From CAVSNH01 sp963729275 (GTDB lineage Bacteria; Actinomycetota; Acidimicrobiia; Acidimicrobiales; RAAP-2): a DNA stretch of 64,000 bases. The notes under the pieces are model-generated. The model ran no database searches. It worked only from the letters and a program-made list of their open reading frames with translations, and was not told the origin of the DNA. Below, in pieces: positions 26,870 through 37,812 of the stretch; position 1 is the stretch's first letter, and each line of letters starts with the position of its first letter. A program made the translations under genes and the position numbers. The stretch is taken from assembly GCA_963729275.1 (NCBI GenBank), contig CAVSNH010000013.1, positions 1,116,001 to 1,180,000 of the forward strand. Direction: 5' to 3'.

Positions 26870-26913
26870 GATGAACGGACAGCGAACGCAGGGCGAACTG
26901 CGGGCGAACGCTG
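26870..26913 (-). promoter_or_regulatory. PHO box: four 11-bp direct repeats upstream of pstS
   Basis: Read on the minus strand, four contiguous 11-bp units begin GTTCGCC, GTTCGCC, GTTCGCT and GTTCATC, each with a 4-bp spacer. This is the architecture of actinobacterial PhoP/RegX3 operators (GTTCACC-N4). The array ends 80 bp before the pstS start, well placed for activation. It could also affect the divergent lon gene. Confidence 0.8.
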
Positions 26914-27062
26914 GGGAAAATCAGGTCAGCCGTGCCGGCCTGGCCGTGGCCGGAGGCCTCCTGACCTGGCCACCGTCTGGTGCCCGGGCCGCGGGAATAG
27001 GCGGCGCCACCGGCTGTTGTGTACTCAAACAGTTGATTACACCGTTACGCTTCGGAGGACCC

Positions 27063-29441
<2,379 letters not shown>

Positions 29442-29447
29442 GCGGCT

Positions 29448-29489
29448 TATGGCCTATGGCCTATGGCCTATGGCCTATGGCCTATGGCA
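29448..29489. repeat. 7-bp tandem repeat TATGGCC, six copies, across a stop codon
   Basis: Five exact TATGGCC units and a sixth reading TATGGCA fill the gap between the convergent lon and hydrolase genes. The TAG stop codon of the hydrolase (29482-29484) lies inside the array. Confidence 0.95.
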
Positions 29490-30396
29490 CGAACGAGTCG
29501 ATGATCCGGGCCAGCATCACCGGTTGATCACCCTGGATGCTGTGCCCGGCGTCGTCGACCACCACGACCTCGTCCGCCGGTCGGCGGCGGCGGAACTCGG
29601 CCACGTCGTCGTCGTCGACGACTGGGGAGCGGCTGCCCCGAGCAAGGAGGACGGGCACGGAGATCTCTTCGAGGTCGTCCCACTGGGTGGCGAAGTCCAC
29701 CCGATCGATGTGCAACCCGGTCGTTCGGCTCGGACGGCCCAGCTGATGGCGCCATGTCCAGCTGCCGTCATCGCGTTGGACGGCGTTGTGCAGTACCCCC
29801 CGACGCAACGACGACACCGAACGCGTGGGATTGAAATCGATGGTCCGTTGCAAGATCTCGTCAAAGGTGGCGAACGACTCGGGACCGGCCAGGAAGGCTT
29901 GGATGTCCGAGCTCTTCTCGTGATTGACCCCGGGGGTGACGTCCACCAGCAGGAGACGCCGGACGAGCTCCGGGTGGCGCCTGGCCAACGCGATAGCCGT
30001 GATCCCTCCGAGCGACATGCCAACCACGGCCGACGCCTCGGGAGCCAGCCGGCGGATGACGACAGCCACGTCGTCGGCCATGGCGTTGGGGTCCAGCGAT
30101 TCCACCGCCTCCGGCCAGTCGGAGTGACCATGGCCGGGGAGGTCGACGGCCAACAACGGCCGATCGAGGGCCAGCGCCACCGTGTCCCAGGTATGGGCGT
30201 TCTGCCCACCCCCGTGCAAGAGAACCAGTTCGGGGCGGAGCGAACCCCAGACCAGCGCACTGAGCCGTCGACCGGGTGCGACCTCCGTGGACTCCCGACG
30301 GACGGTCGGCGGCCCTTTCCACTCAAGCCCAGCCTCGTCGGCGTTCTCGGCAAGCATGGAGAACTCGTCGTAGGTCGCGGCCGGGCCGGGCGTCAT
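29482..30396 (-). CDS. Alpha/beta-hydrolase
   Basis: A 304-residue alpha/beta-hydrolase fold enzyme. LVLLHGGGQNAHTWD forms the oxyanion region, GMSLGG carries the nucleophile Ser (about residue 148), and GHSIQGD near the C-terminus supplies the His. A cap-like region lies between them. The overall pattern is that of small-molecule esterases or C-C hydrolases; the substrate is not evident. The first ~40 residues precede the fold, so a later start such as Met14 is possible. It is a single gene, convergent with lon. Confidence 0.85.
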   Translation of the reverse strand: MTPGPAATYDEFSMLAENADEAGLEWKGPPTVRRESTEVAPGRRLSALVWGSLRPELVLLHGGGQNAHTWDTVALALDRPLLAVDLPGHGHSDWPEAVESLDPNAMADDVAVVIRRLAPEASAVVGMSLGGITAIALARRHPELVRRLLLVDVTPGVNHEKSSDIQAFLAGPESFATFDEILQRTIDFNPTRSVSSLRRGVLHNAVQRDDGSWTWRHQLGRPSRTTGLHIDRVDFATQWDDLEEISVPVLLARGSRSPVVDDDDVAEFRRRRPADEVVVVDDAGHSIQGDQPVMLARIIDSFVP

Positions 30397-30557
30397 GAGC
30401 AGAGCCTATTGAGGGCGGGAGGTCAGCCACTTGCACACCGGTCCGGATAGGCCGATGACACACTGGACCATTCCCGTCCTCGCCGTCCCGACGCCCCCTC
30501 GCACGCCGCGGCTTCCATGAAGCCGGCGCCCGTGAGCCCCTCGGTGCGCGGCTGACC

Positions 30558-31349
30558 GTGGAGTCGCTGACCCTCGCCACCTTCAACGTCCACCTCGGGA
30601 TGGACGGCTGGGGTCGTCCCTATGACCTGAGCGCACAGTGTGCCGACCTCGATGCCGACGTGCTCGTGATGCAGGAGGTCTGGGCCCCCGACGCCGGAGG
30701 GCCGAGCACGGCCGAGCAGGTGGCCGACGACCTCGGCTACACGGTGGTGGCCGATCACGCTCTGGCCCACGGAGTGCGCTACTCCCCGGCGCCGGATGCC
30801 GACCATCGATGGGGACCGCCTCCCTGGCGGCACACCCGAGCTTTCCGGCTCGACCGCCACCGGCGGCCGCTCCGCCGTCCGACACGGGCACCGGCCCCGG
30901 GGCGCTGGTCGCTGGCCCTCCTCGCCCGCATCGCTGTGCGCGACGTAAGGGTGATCGCCCTCCCGCCCCTGCGGCACGACCCCGCTGACCGCGCCGTCAT
31001 CTGCGTCTCGACCGACCTCGGCGGACGCGCGGCCACCCTCATGGGCACTCATATGTCCCACCTCACCGACTTCTCCCCGCTCCAGTACCGGCGGCTCGCC
31101 GCTCTCTTGCCATCCCCGGACACACCGGCCGCGCTGGCGGGGGACATGAACCTGTGGGGACCGCCGGTGAGCTCGTTCTTCCCGGCCTGGCGGCGGGCCG
31201 TGACCGGTCGCACCTGGCCGGCCCATCGGCCCCATAGCCAGCTGGACCACGTGCTCATCACCGCGTCGCTGCGGGTGGTCGAGGCGCGGATCGCCGAACA
31301 CTCTGGGTCGGACCACCGGCCGGTTGTGGTCCGGCTGGCCCTGGCCTGA
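30558..31349 (+). CDS. Endonuclease/exonuclease/phosphatase family protein
   Basis: A 263-residue metal-dependent phosphohydrolase of the EEP fold. The catalytic landmarks are present: TFNVH near the start (Asn), MQEVW (metal-binding Glu), GTHMSHL, GDMNLWG (Asp-Asn), and SDHRPV at the end (Asp-His). It starts with GTG at 30558. The middle (about 80-115) is Arg/Pro-rich and unlike the core. Substrates of this family range from DNA to phospholipids, and none can be chosen here. It is followed 48 bp later by a dienelactone-hydrolase-type gene. Confidence 0.8.
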   Translation: MESLTLATFNVHLGMDGWGRPYDLSAQCADLDADVLVMQEVWAPDAGGPSTAEQVADDLGYTVVADHALAHGVRYSPAPDADHRWGPPPWRHTRAFRLDRHRRPLRRPTRAPAPGRWSLALLARIAVRDVRVIALPPLRHDPADRAVICVSTDLGGRAATLMGTHMSHLTDFSPLQYRRLAALLPSPDTPAALAGDMNLWGPPVSSFFPAWRRAVTGRTWPAHRPHSQLDHVLITASLRVVEARIAEHSGSDHRPVVVRLALA

Positions 31350-31397
31350 CGTCGTCGACCCCTGCGCCACCGATCTCTGCACAGGTACTGTCGGCCG

Positions 31398-32186
31398 ATG
31401 CCCTATGCGCTCGACGGCTTCGAGCGGAGTTCCTTCGTGGCCGACGGGGTGCCGCGCGCCGTGTACCGCCTCGGATCGGGTCCTGCCGTGGTGGTGATAA
31501 GCGAGATGCCGGGCATCACCCCCGAGGTTGCCGGCTTCGCCCGTAAGGTGGCCGGCGCCGGGCTCACGGCGGTCATGCCGCACCTTTTCGGCCACGACGG
31601 GCGACCGGCGACGGCCGGATACGCGCTGGCCACCATCGGCCGGGCCTGCGTCTCCCGCGAGTTCACCGTGCTCGCCACCGGGCGAACCAGCCCGATCATC
31701 TCTTGGCTGCGTGCGCTCGCCCGCGAGGAGCACGGGAAGTGCGGCGGCCCCGGGGTGGGAGCGGTGGGCATGTGCTTCACCGGCGGATTTGCGCTGGGGA
31801 TGATGGTTGACGACACGGTCATCGCCCCAGTGCTTAGCCAGCCTTCCCTGCCGTTCCCCTTCGGCCGCCGGAGGAAGCAGGCCCTCGGCGTGTCGGAGGC
31901 GGATGCTCGACGGGTGACCGAGCGGGCGGCGGCCGGCACCTGCGTGCTCGGGCTGCGCTTCACCGGCGACAAGATGAGCCCCGGCGAGCGCTTTTCCCAT
32001 CTGCGGGAGCTGTTAGGCGATCAGTTCGTGGGGGTCGAGCTCGACTCCGCGCCGGGCAACCCCCACGGCCACAAGCGGATGGCCCATTCAGTCCTCACCA
32101 CTGACCTCGACGACCGGCCCGGAACCCCGACCCGGGCGGCGCTGGACCAGGTCATCGAGTTCTTCACGAGCCGCCTTCTCGTCTAG
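31398..32186 (+). CDS. Dienelactone hydrolase family protein
   Basis: A 262-residue alpha/beta-hydrolase of the dienelactone-hydrolase group. The nucleophile elbow is GMCFTGG (Cys at about residue 122), and an His in NPHGHK near the C-terminus can complete the triad with an Asp in TGDKMSP. Long loops distinguish it from classical ClcD. It may hydrolyse a lactone or ester, but no catabolic partner genes are adjacent. The gene ends before a 287-bp AT-rich intergenic region. Confidence 0.8.
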   Translation: MPYALDGFERSSFVADGVPRAVYRLGSGPAVVVISEMPGITPEVAGFARKVAGAGLTAVMPHLFGHDGRPATAGYALATIGRACVSREFTVLATGRTSPIISWLRALAREEHGKCGGPGVGAVGMCFTGGFALGMMVDDTVIAPVLSQPSLPFPFGRRRKQALGVSEADARRVTERAAAGTCVLGLRFTGDKMSPGERFSHLRELLGDQFVGVELDSAPGNPHGHKRMAHSVLTTDLDDRPGTPTRAALDQVIEFFTSRLLV

Positions 32187-32473
32187 AGGGAGCTCGGCGG
32201 CTTCGGGAGGGCTTCGGGATGGGGTTTCTGGCCCGCACCGGGACGCCGGAGGCACCCGATCAAGAGCTGCGGGCGGCTTACAAAGCGACGGGGGGCTCCC
32301 ATTAAAAATTTCGCAGGGGCCGATTTTGTCAGCTTAGCCTGACGGAGACGTCAGCTTATCCTGACAGTCGTCAGGCTACCCTGACATTTTTGCGTCGGTT
32401 CCAAAAAAACAATCGCAAAGCGCCGCCTTGTCCAACATGAAGGGCAGCCAGCACACGAGCCGGCGGGCGCCGA
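32187..32473. other. AT-rich convergent intergenic region
   Basis: 287 bp between two convergent genes. Around 32300-32420 the composition drops well below that of the surroundings (tracts such as attaaaaattt and ccaaaaaaacaa), and three dyads sit in it (separate entry). TTTGCG at about 32390 and CGCAAA at about 32415 could pair as a loose hairpin. No reading frame of note. Confidence 0.6.
32328..32385. repeat. Three tandem GTCAG-N6-CTGAC dyads
   Basis: Three 16-bp inverted repeats, GTCAGCTTAGCCTGAC (32328-32343), GTCAGCTTATCCTGAC (32350-32365) and GTCAGGCTACCCTGAC (32370-32385), start 22 and 20 bp apart, so they face the same side of the helix about every two turns. This looks like a cooperative protein-binding array. 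It matches no operator I can name. Confidence 0.9.
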
Positions 32474-33286
32474 TCAAGGGGTGGCCAGCACCTCGCCGTG
32501 GAGCACCGCGAACCAGCCGTCAAGGGCAGCCGCCCACCGACGAAAGGCAGCGGCGAAAGCGGCAAGATCGTCTCGGCTGGCTATGCCGTTTCCCGTCAAC
32601 TGATCGGCCAGGTCGGAGTGGGTAAAGCGCTCTGCCCAAAGCTCGCCCCACCACGCGCGGTCGTCGGGAGTGGCGAAGCACCATGCTGACGCCGAAGGGA
32701 CAATGTCGGTGAACCCAGCGGCCAGGGCCCACGAAAGCAACCGCCGCCCGGCGTCCCAGTTGGCGCCGTTGATCCGGGTGAGAGCGCCATAAGCCTCGAA
32801 GGCCCGGGCGATCGTGTCATCGGCAGGGAACCACGTCATCTTCGGATAGTCGCTGTCACGCACCGCCACCAGTCCCCCCGACCGGCACACCCGTCTCATC
32901 TCGACGAGGGCGGCGACCGGGTGGCCCAGGTGCTGGAGGACCTGATGGGCGTGGACCACGTCGAAGGTGTGGTCGGGGAAGGGAAGCGAGAACACGTCGG
33001 CGGCGGCGAAGCCGACGGGAGGTCGATCGCCGGACGCGGACAACACAGCTCCTTCGAGCACGCCGATCGAGGCGTCGACACCGACGACCGCGCCCAGCGA
33101 CACGCGGTCAGCCAGGTCGACGGTGATCGTCCCCGGGCCACAGCCGACGTCGAGCAGTGCCAGCCCGGGCCGCAGATGCGGAACGAGATAGGCGGCGGAG
33201 TTGTCGGCGGTCCGCCAGCGGTGGGACCGAAGAACGCTCTCGTGGTGGCCATGTGTATACCGGACGTCGGGCACGCCACCCAGCAT
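32474..33286 (-). CDS. SAM-dependent methyltransferase
   Basis: A 270-residue class I methyltransferase. Motif I is LLDVGCGPGTITVDLA (about 44-59), motif II GVDAS, a motif III-like AAADVFSLPFPD, and HVLQHLGHP-type post-motif (HQVLQHLGHP). The C-terminal ~110 residues, with several Trp, form the probable substrate lid. It is of the ubiquinone/menaquinone-like Methyltransf_11/25 group, but the substrate is not identifiable. It runs toward the dyad array and is followed by nothing on its strand. Confidence 0.85.
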   Translation of the reverse strand: MLGGVPDVRYTHGHHESVLRSHRWRTADNSAAYLVPHLRPGLALLDVGCGPGTITVDLADRVSLGAVVGVDASIGVLEGAVLSASGDRPPVGFAAADVFSLPFPDHTFDVVHAHQVLQHLGHPVAALVEMRRVCRSGGLVAVRDSDYPKMTWFPADDTIARAFEAYGALTRINGANWDAGRRLLSWALAAGFTDIVPSASAWCFATPDDRAWWGELWAERFTHSDLADQLTGNGIASRDDLAAFAAAFRRWAAALDGWFAVLHGEVLATP

Positions 33287-33346
33287 GACCGCCTTTTGAG
33301 GGGCACAACGGTGGCCGGGCTTACCAGATGGTGGATCAGATTCGAC

Positions 33347-33817
33347 TCAACCCGACCCGATGGCTGGGAGAGGACGGCCGTCCTCAAGATAGATGGTGCC
33401 CCGCCGCTCGAGGCTGCGGTGGACGCGGCGACCTACCGGACCCGACAGCAGGCGGTTTGCCTCCTCGGGTGTCGCCCACCTGTACTCGGCGATCTCCTCA
33501 GCCTGTAGCACGATCGATTCGGTCGCCGCCGCGTCCAACACGCCGCAGTCGAAGACGAAGCGGAGGCCGCCGGGACGAGACGGACGGGGTCGGAGGAAGT
33601 CCACGCACGCCAGCTCGGCTCGGTCGACCACAAGGCCCGTCTCCTCGAGAACCTCGCGCCGGCACGCGTCCCAAGGGCTCTCACCGTCGGCCTCCATCTG
33701 GCCCCCAGGGATGGTCCAACCACCCTTGTAAGTGGGCTTGAGGATGAGCAGCCGGCCGGCTCCATCGACGATCAGCCCGCCGGCCGAAACCGGTACCCGG
33801 GGCAGCATGTAGGACAC
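33347..33817 (-). CDS. NUDIX hydrolase
   Basis: A 156-residue NUDIX protein that would hydrolyse a nucleoside diphosphate linked to another moiety. The NUDIX box runs G-Q-M-E-A-D-G-E-S-P, then REVLEETGL (about 38-60), with all catalytic Glu present. It starts at GTG 33817 or ATG 33808. The gene is upstream of the methyltransferase on the same strand with 60 bp between them. The substrate class (dinucleotide, sugar nucleotide, oxidised nucleotide) cannot be chosen from sequence. Confidence 0.88.
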   Translation of the reverse strand: MSYMLPRVPVSAGGLIVDGAGRLLILKPTYKGGWTIPGGQMEADGESPWDACRREVLEETGLVVDRAELACVDFLRPRPSRPGGLRFVFDCGVLDAAATESIVLQAEEIAEYRWATPEEANRLLSGPVGRRVHRSLERRGTIYLEDGRPLPAIGSG

Positions 33818-33864
33818 GGCCCATCATCACCGATCCACCGCAGATGGAGTGGGACGATCGGCAC

Positions 33865-34452
33865 ATGTCAACCCTGTACCAGTACATCCAGCATCCCTGG
33901 GTCCAAGAGCACAAGCTGCACGGTCCGGTCAAGGTCGAGGACCAACGTCCGCACGGCACCACGTGGCAACGGATCAACGCGGCGATCGGGCTGAGGATCA
34001 CGGTGCTCGTCGGCACGATGTTGTGTGCCTACGTCTTTGCCGCCATCGCCCTCATCAGCCTGCCGTCCAACATCCACTCGACACAGACGCTGATCCTCTG
34101 GATATCGAGCAGCTTCCTCCAGCTCGTTCTGCTTCCGATCATCATCGTCGGGCAGAACATTCAAGCAAAGGCCTCCGACAAGCGGTCGGAGGACACCTAC
34201 AACGACGCGGCTGCCATCCTCCACGAGGCGCTGCAGATTCAACACCACCTCGAAGCCCAGGACGAGGCCATCGAGCGCATCATTGGGTCGGTCGGAGCCA
34301 TGAACCCCTCCTCGTCATCGGGCTCGACGACCCCGCCGACACCCATCTCGTCGGCCACCGACCCGCCAGCCACCGGCCCGCCGGTCACCGACCCGCCGCC
34401 GGTCACCGACCCGCCGCCGGCCACCGACCCACCGACCGCCGCACCCAGCTGA
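33865..34452 (+). CDS. Small membrane protein with two helices and a Pro/Thr/Asp-rich tail
   Basis: About 195 residues from the ATG at 33865 (33844 is possible). Two hydrophobic helices (LVGTMLCAYVFAAIALISL and LILWISSSFLQLVLLPIIIV) are followed by GQNIQAKASDKRSEDTYNDAAAILHEALQIQHHLEAQDEAI-type cytoplasmic helix. This layout recalls DUF1003-like proteins, though I cannot assign the family firmly. The last ~35 residues are a low-complexity repeat of TDPP units, and the stop codon lies in a 17-bp duplication. Function unknown. Confidence 0.7.
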   Translation: MSTLYQYIQHPWVQEHKLHGPVKVEDQRPHGTTWQRINAAIGLRITVLVGTMLCAYVFAAIALISLPSNIHSTQTLILWISSSFLQLVLLPIIIVGQNIQAKASDKRSEDTYNDAAAILHEALQIQHHLEAQDEAIERIIGSVGAMNPSSSSGSTTPPTPISSATDPPATGPPVTDPPPVTDPPPATDPPTAAPS

Positions 34453-34468
34453 CCGCCGCACCCAGCTG
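34435..34468. repeat. 17-bp exact tandem duplication across a stop codon
   Basis: ACCGCCGCACCCAGCTG occurs twice in a row. The first copy ends at the TGA stop codon (34450-34452) of the small membrane protein. Confidence 0.95.
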
Positions 34469-34542
34469 ACCGCGGCACCGATCGAACCGTCGGGCTTCCA
34501 GGCGCGGTCTGGGATCGGACCGCCGCCAGTACCGTCGAGAGC

Positions 34543-35349
34543 GTGACCCAACCGTCCCCCGCCGTGCGCTCGCGCTCCTTCGGTCGAGTGGCGGAGGACT
34601 ACGACCGCTACCGTCCAGCGCCGCCCATGGCGGCTGTGGAGTGGGTCCTGTCGGAGGTGTCCGGACCGGTACGGGCGTGTGACGTGGCCGCCGGGACCGG
34701 TGCGCTCACGCGACTGCTCGAGGCCCGGGTCGGGGAGCCAGTCCTGGCCGTCGAGCCCGACCCCCGCATGGTCGCCGTCCTTGTCTCCCGCATTCCGAAC
34801 GCGCTGGCCGTGCGGGGACGCGGAGAGGCGCTGCCGTGGCGCGACGGCTCGCTCGACGCCGTCGTGATGGGATCGGCCTGGCACTGGATGGATCCGGTGC
34901 CGACGCTGCTAGAGATCGCCCGTGCCCTGCGACGGAACGGCGTCTTCGGCATCATTGGTAACGGGCCCGATCGAGAGGTTGGCTGGGTGGCCGAGCTCTT
35001 CGACCATCAGCCAACCCGTTCCGACCTCTGGGACATCCCTGACCGCGGCCGCCCAGACATCCCGAGCCGACCAGGCCGCAGGTCCGTGCCCGAGCTCCCG
35101 CCCGGCATGCCCTTTACCGTCCCGGAGGTCACCGTGATGCACTACTCGCGCCCGATGACCCGGCGTGAGTTGGTCGGCATGGCCGGGACGTTCAGCTCGG
35201 TGATCACGCTTCCGGAAGCGGCTCGGCGCGACCGGCTGTCCGCGGCCGAGCAGCTGGCGACCGACGCGGTGGGCGGTCCGGACGCGGACGAGGCGGCGAC
35301 CGTCGATCTCCCCCTTCGGTGTCGTTGTTGGCGCACCGTCCGGGCCTGA
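34543..35349 (+). CDS. SAM-dependent methyltransferase
   Basis: A 268-residue class I methyltransferase starting with GTG. The opening FGRVAEDYDRYRP is typical of Methyltransf_11 proteins, motif I is ACDVAAGTGALTRLL (about 45-59), motif II AVEPDPRM, and the motif VLMGSAWHWMDP-like segment (VVMGSAWHWMD) follows. Substrate unknown. It is not closely related to the other methyltransferase in this window. The SDR gene follows 43 bp later on the same strand. Confidence 0.85.
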   Translation: MTQPSPAVRSRSFGRVAEDYDRYRPAPPMAAVEWVLSEVSGPVRACDVAAGTGALTRLLEARVGEPVLAVEPDPRMVAVLVSRIPNALAVRGRGEALPWRDGSLDAVVMGSAWHWMDPVPTLLEIARALRRNGVFGIIGNGPDREVGWVAELFDHQPTRSDLWDIPDRGRPDIPSRPGRRSVPELPPGMPFTVPEVTVMHYSRPMTRRELVGMAGTFSSVITLPEAARRDRLSAAEQLATDAVGGPDADEAATVDLPLRCRCWRTVRA

Positions 35350-35392
35350 CGGCCCAGGTTGCGCTGAAAGCCTCCGGATAGGCTGCGCGGTC

Positions 35393-36199
35393 ATGCCGCT
35401 CAGCCCCGACGCCGTCCGTCTCGACGGGCGGGTGGCGGTCGTGACTGGCGGGGGCTCGGGTATCGGACGCGGCATCGCCAATGGCCTGGCCGCCTTCGGG
35501 GCGCGGGTGGCCATCTGGGAGCGCGACGAGTCGACGGCGCAGGCGGCGGCGCAGGAGACCGGCGGGCTCGGGCTCACCGTCGACGTCCGCGAGGACGAGG
35601 CCGTCGATGAGGCCATCCGGCGCACCGAGGCCGAACTCGGCACCGTTCAGGTCCTCGTCAACAATGCTGGCGGCACCTTTACGGTGCCTTTCCTCGAGAG
35701 TCGTGGGAAGGGGTGGGACGCGCTCTACCGAGCCAACCTCCGCCACGTCTACCTCTGCACCCACCGAGTCGCGCGCGCCCTGGTGGCCGCCGAGCTACCG
35801 GGGAGCATCATCAACGTCACCTCCATCGAGGGGGTGCGGGCAGCTCCCGGCTATGCCGCCTACGCGGCGGCCAAGGCAGGGGTCATCTCCTTCACGAAGA
35901 CGGTGGCTCTCGAGCTCGCTCCCCACGGCATCCGGGTCAACGCCCTCGCCCCCGACATCACCATGACCGAAGGGCTGGTGTCGGTGGCGCCGCCCGAGAG
36001 CGCTGCCCATTTCGGCTACGTGGTGCCGCTCGGCCGCGCCGGTCACGTCGACGAGATGGCCGGGGCCGCCGTGTTCCTCGCCTCCGACCTGTCCAGCTAC
36101 CTGACCGGAGAGACCCTCCATGTGGACGGGGGAACGCACGCCGCCGGTGGCTGGTACCACCGGCCGGCCGACGGGCGCTACGTCCTCGGACCGGCCTGA
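35393..36199 (+). CDS. Short-chain dehydrogenase/reductase
   Basis: A 268-residue SDR with TGGGSGIGRG (residues 18-27), NNAGG, the catalytic Ser in VTSIEG, and YAAYAAAKAG carrying the Tyr and Lys. The end (YLTGETLHVDGGTHAAGGWYH) is the usual C-terminal signature with a 25-residue extension. It probably reduces or oxidises a small alcohol or ketone with NAD(P)H. The stop codon is 5 bp from the convergent dnaB stop. No pathway partner is evident. Confidence 0.88.
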   Translation: MPLSPDAVRLDGRVAVVTGGGSGIGRGIANGLAAFGARVAIWERDESTAQAAAQETGGLGLTVDVREDEAVDEAIRRTEAELGTVQVLVNNAGGTFTVPFLESRGKGWDALYRANLRHVYLCTHRVARALVAAELPGSIINVTSIEGVRAAPGYAAYAAAKAGVISFTKTVALELAPHGIRVNALAPDITMTEGLVSVAPPESAAHFGYVVPLGRAGHVDEMAGAAVFLASDLSSYLTGETLHVDGGTHAAGGWYHRPADGRYVLGPA

Positions 36200-36204
36200 G
36201 CCGA

Positions 36205-37557
36205 TCAGACCCGCGCCATGTTGTCGAACCGGGCGTGATGGCCGATGAAAGCCAGTCGGGTGATCCCGGTCGGCCCGTTGCGGTGCTTGGCCACCAAGAT
36301 CTCAGCCGTGCCCTGACTGTCGGGCGAATCGGGGTTGTAGATCTCGTCGCGGTAAATGAACAGCACCACGTCCGAGTCCTGCTCGATGGAGCCCGACTCG
36401 CGCAGGTCGGCCAGCATCGGACGCTTGTCTTGGCGGGCCTCGAGGCCCCGTGACAGCTGGGAGAGGGCGACAACCGGGACCTTGAGCTCGCGGGCCAGGA
36501 TCTTGAGGCCACGGCTGATCTCCGACACTTCGACCTGGCGGTTCTCAGCCCGGTTCCTGCCCGTCATCAGCTGGAGGTAGTCGACCACGACCAGCGACAG
36601 GCCGCGCTGGGCCTTGAGGCGCCGAGCCCGGGCCCGGATGTCCATGACGGTGAGGTTCGGATTGTCGTCGATGAAGATCGGGGCTTCGCTCATCCGGCTG
36701 ATGGCGTGACCGATCTTGGGCCAGTCGGTCTCCCGAAGCCGTCCGGTGCGCAACCGGCTGGCGTCGACCCGCGCCTCGGCGCAGAGCAGTCGCTGGGTCA
36801 GCTCGAGATGGCTCATCTCGAGAGAGAAGAGCAGCACCGGCTGGCCGAGGCGCACTCCGGCGTGGGCCACCATGCCGAGGGCCAGGCTCGTCTTCCCCAT
36901 TGAGGGTCGGGCGCCGATCACGATGAGGTTGGAGGGCTGCAGCCCGGAGAGCTGCTCGTCGAGGTCCACGTAGCCGGTCTCGAGGCCGGTCACCGTCTCC
37001 TGTCGCTCGTAGAGCCGCTCAAGGTGGTCGAGGCTCTCGCTCAGGAGCTCCTGGAGGGGGGTCATGGTGTCGACGACCCGGCGCTCGCCGACCTCGAATA
37101 CCAGGGTCTCGGCCCGGTCGATGACGTCGGCAACGTCGGAGGGCATGCTGTAGCCGAGCTCGGTGATCTGCCCGGCCACTGACACGAGCTCGCGCAGAAG
37201 GGCGTGCTCCTCGACGATCCGGGCGTAGTACTCGGCGTTGCCGGGCGACGGGGTGTTGGCCTGCAGCGAGACGAAGACGGACGGGTCGCCGATGGTTTCG
37301 AGGAGCTCTCTGCGCCGCAGCTCCTCGGTGACAGTCACCCAGTCAGCCGGCTCACCCCTCCCGTAGAGGCTGGTGATGGCCTCGAAGATGTGCCCGTGGG
37401 TGGATTTGTAGAAATCACTCGGCTGGCAGACCTCGACGGCGGCGGCAATGGCGTCCCGAGACAGCAGCATGGCGCCGAGCAGCGATTCCTCGGCCTCCAG
37501 GTTGTGTGGCGGAATTCGACCGCCCGGTGCGCCACGGTGTTCGAGTGCTTGCACCAT
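36205..37557 (-). CDS. dnaB: Replicative DNA helicase DnaB
   Basis: A 450-residue hexameric helicase of the replication fork. The N-terminal primase-interaction domain (PPHNLEAEESLLGAML, about 14-29) is followed by the RecA-like ATPase with Walker A GARPSMGKTS and a Walker B ending VVVDYLQLM. SRGLKILARELKVPVVALSQLSR is motif H3, and no intein interrupts it. It lies downstream of rpsF-ssb-rpsR-rplI on the same strand, as in mycobacteria. Loading is probably by DciA, encoded at the right edge. Confidence 0.97.
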   Translation of the reverse strand: MVQALEHRGAPGGRIPPHNLEAEESLLGAMLLSRDAIAAAVEVCQPSDFYKSTHGHIFEAITSLYGRGEPADWVTVTEELRRRELLETIGDPSVFVSLQANTPSPGNAEYYARIVEEHALLRELVSVAGQITELGYSMPSDVADVIDRAETLVFEVGERRVVDTMTPLQELLSESLDHLERLYERQETVTGLETGYVDLDEQLSGLQPSNLIVIGARPSMGKTSLALGMVAHAGVRLGQPVLLFSLEMSHLELTQRLLCAEARVDASRLRTGRLRETDWPKIGHAISRMSEAPIFIDDNPNLTVMDIRARARRLKAQRGLSLVVVDYLQLMTGRNRAENRQVEVSEISRGLKILARELKVPVVALSQLSRGLEARQDKRPMLADLRESGSIEQDSDVVLFIYRDEIYNPDSPDSQGTAEILVAKHRNGPTGITRLAFIGHHARFDNMARV

Positions 37558-37782
37558 GGTCGGTCAAATCTTGCCGACGCGGCCTGTGGACCGAAAGAGC
37601 TGCTTCTTGGTGAAATCAGCTCCCGCGAGTGTGGACGAGCGGTGGACGCCGCCGGTGATGCTGTGGACGCCGACGGGCAACCCGGCCTTCTCCATGGACG
37701 CCACTGTGGCAAGCGGTTGTCACGGAGTGGGGTATGCCCTGGGGATTTGGCACCCATGGTCGTGGTCGACGGGTGCCGCTAA

Positions 37783-37802
37783 CGGTACCGAAACCGGTAC
37801 CG
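37783..37802 (-). terminator. Hairpin after rplI
   Basis: CGGTACCG-AAAC-CGGTACCG, an 8-bp stem with a 4-base loop, begins 11 bp after the rplI stop codon. There is no U-tract, so it may be a weak or factor-assisted terminator or an RNA-stability element. The arms are also direct repeats, since each is itself palindromic. Confidence 0.5.
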
Positions 37803-37812
37803 AGCGGGCCGG

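Noticed and set aside
26998..27050. HspR/HAIR-type operator before lon (actcaa half-site)
   Set aside because: Only one half-site resembles the motif; the second arm is missing.
32328..32385. CRISPR-like spaced repeats
   Set aside because: Only three short units with 4-6 bp between them and no cas genes; the spacing is far too short for CRISPR spacers.
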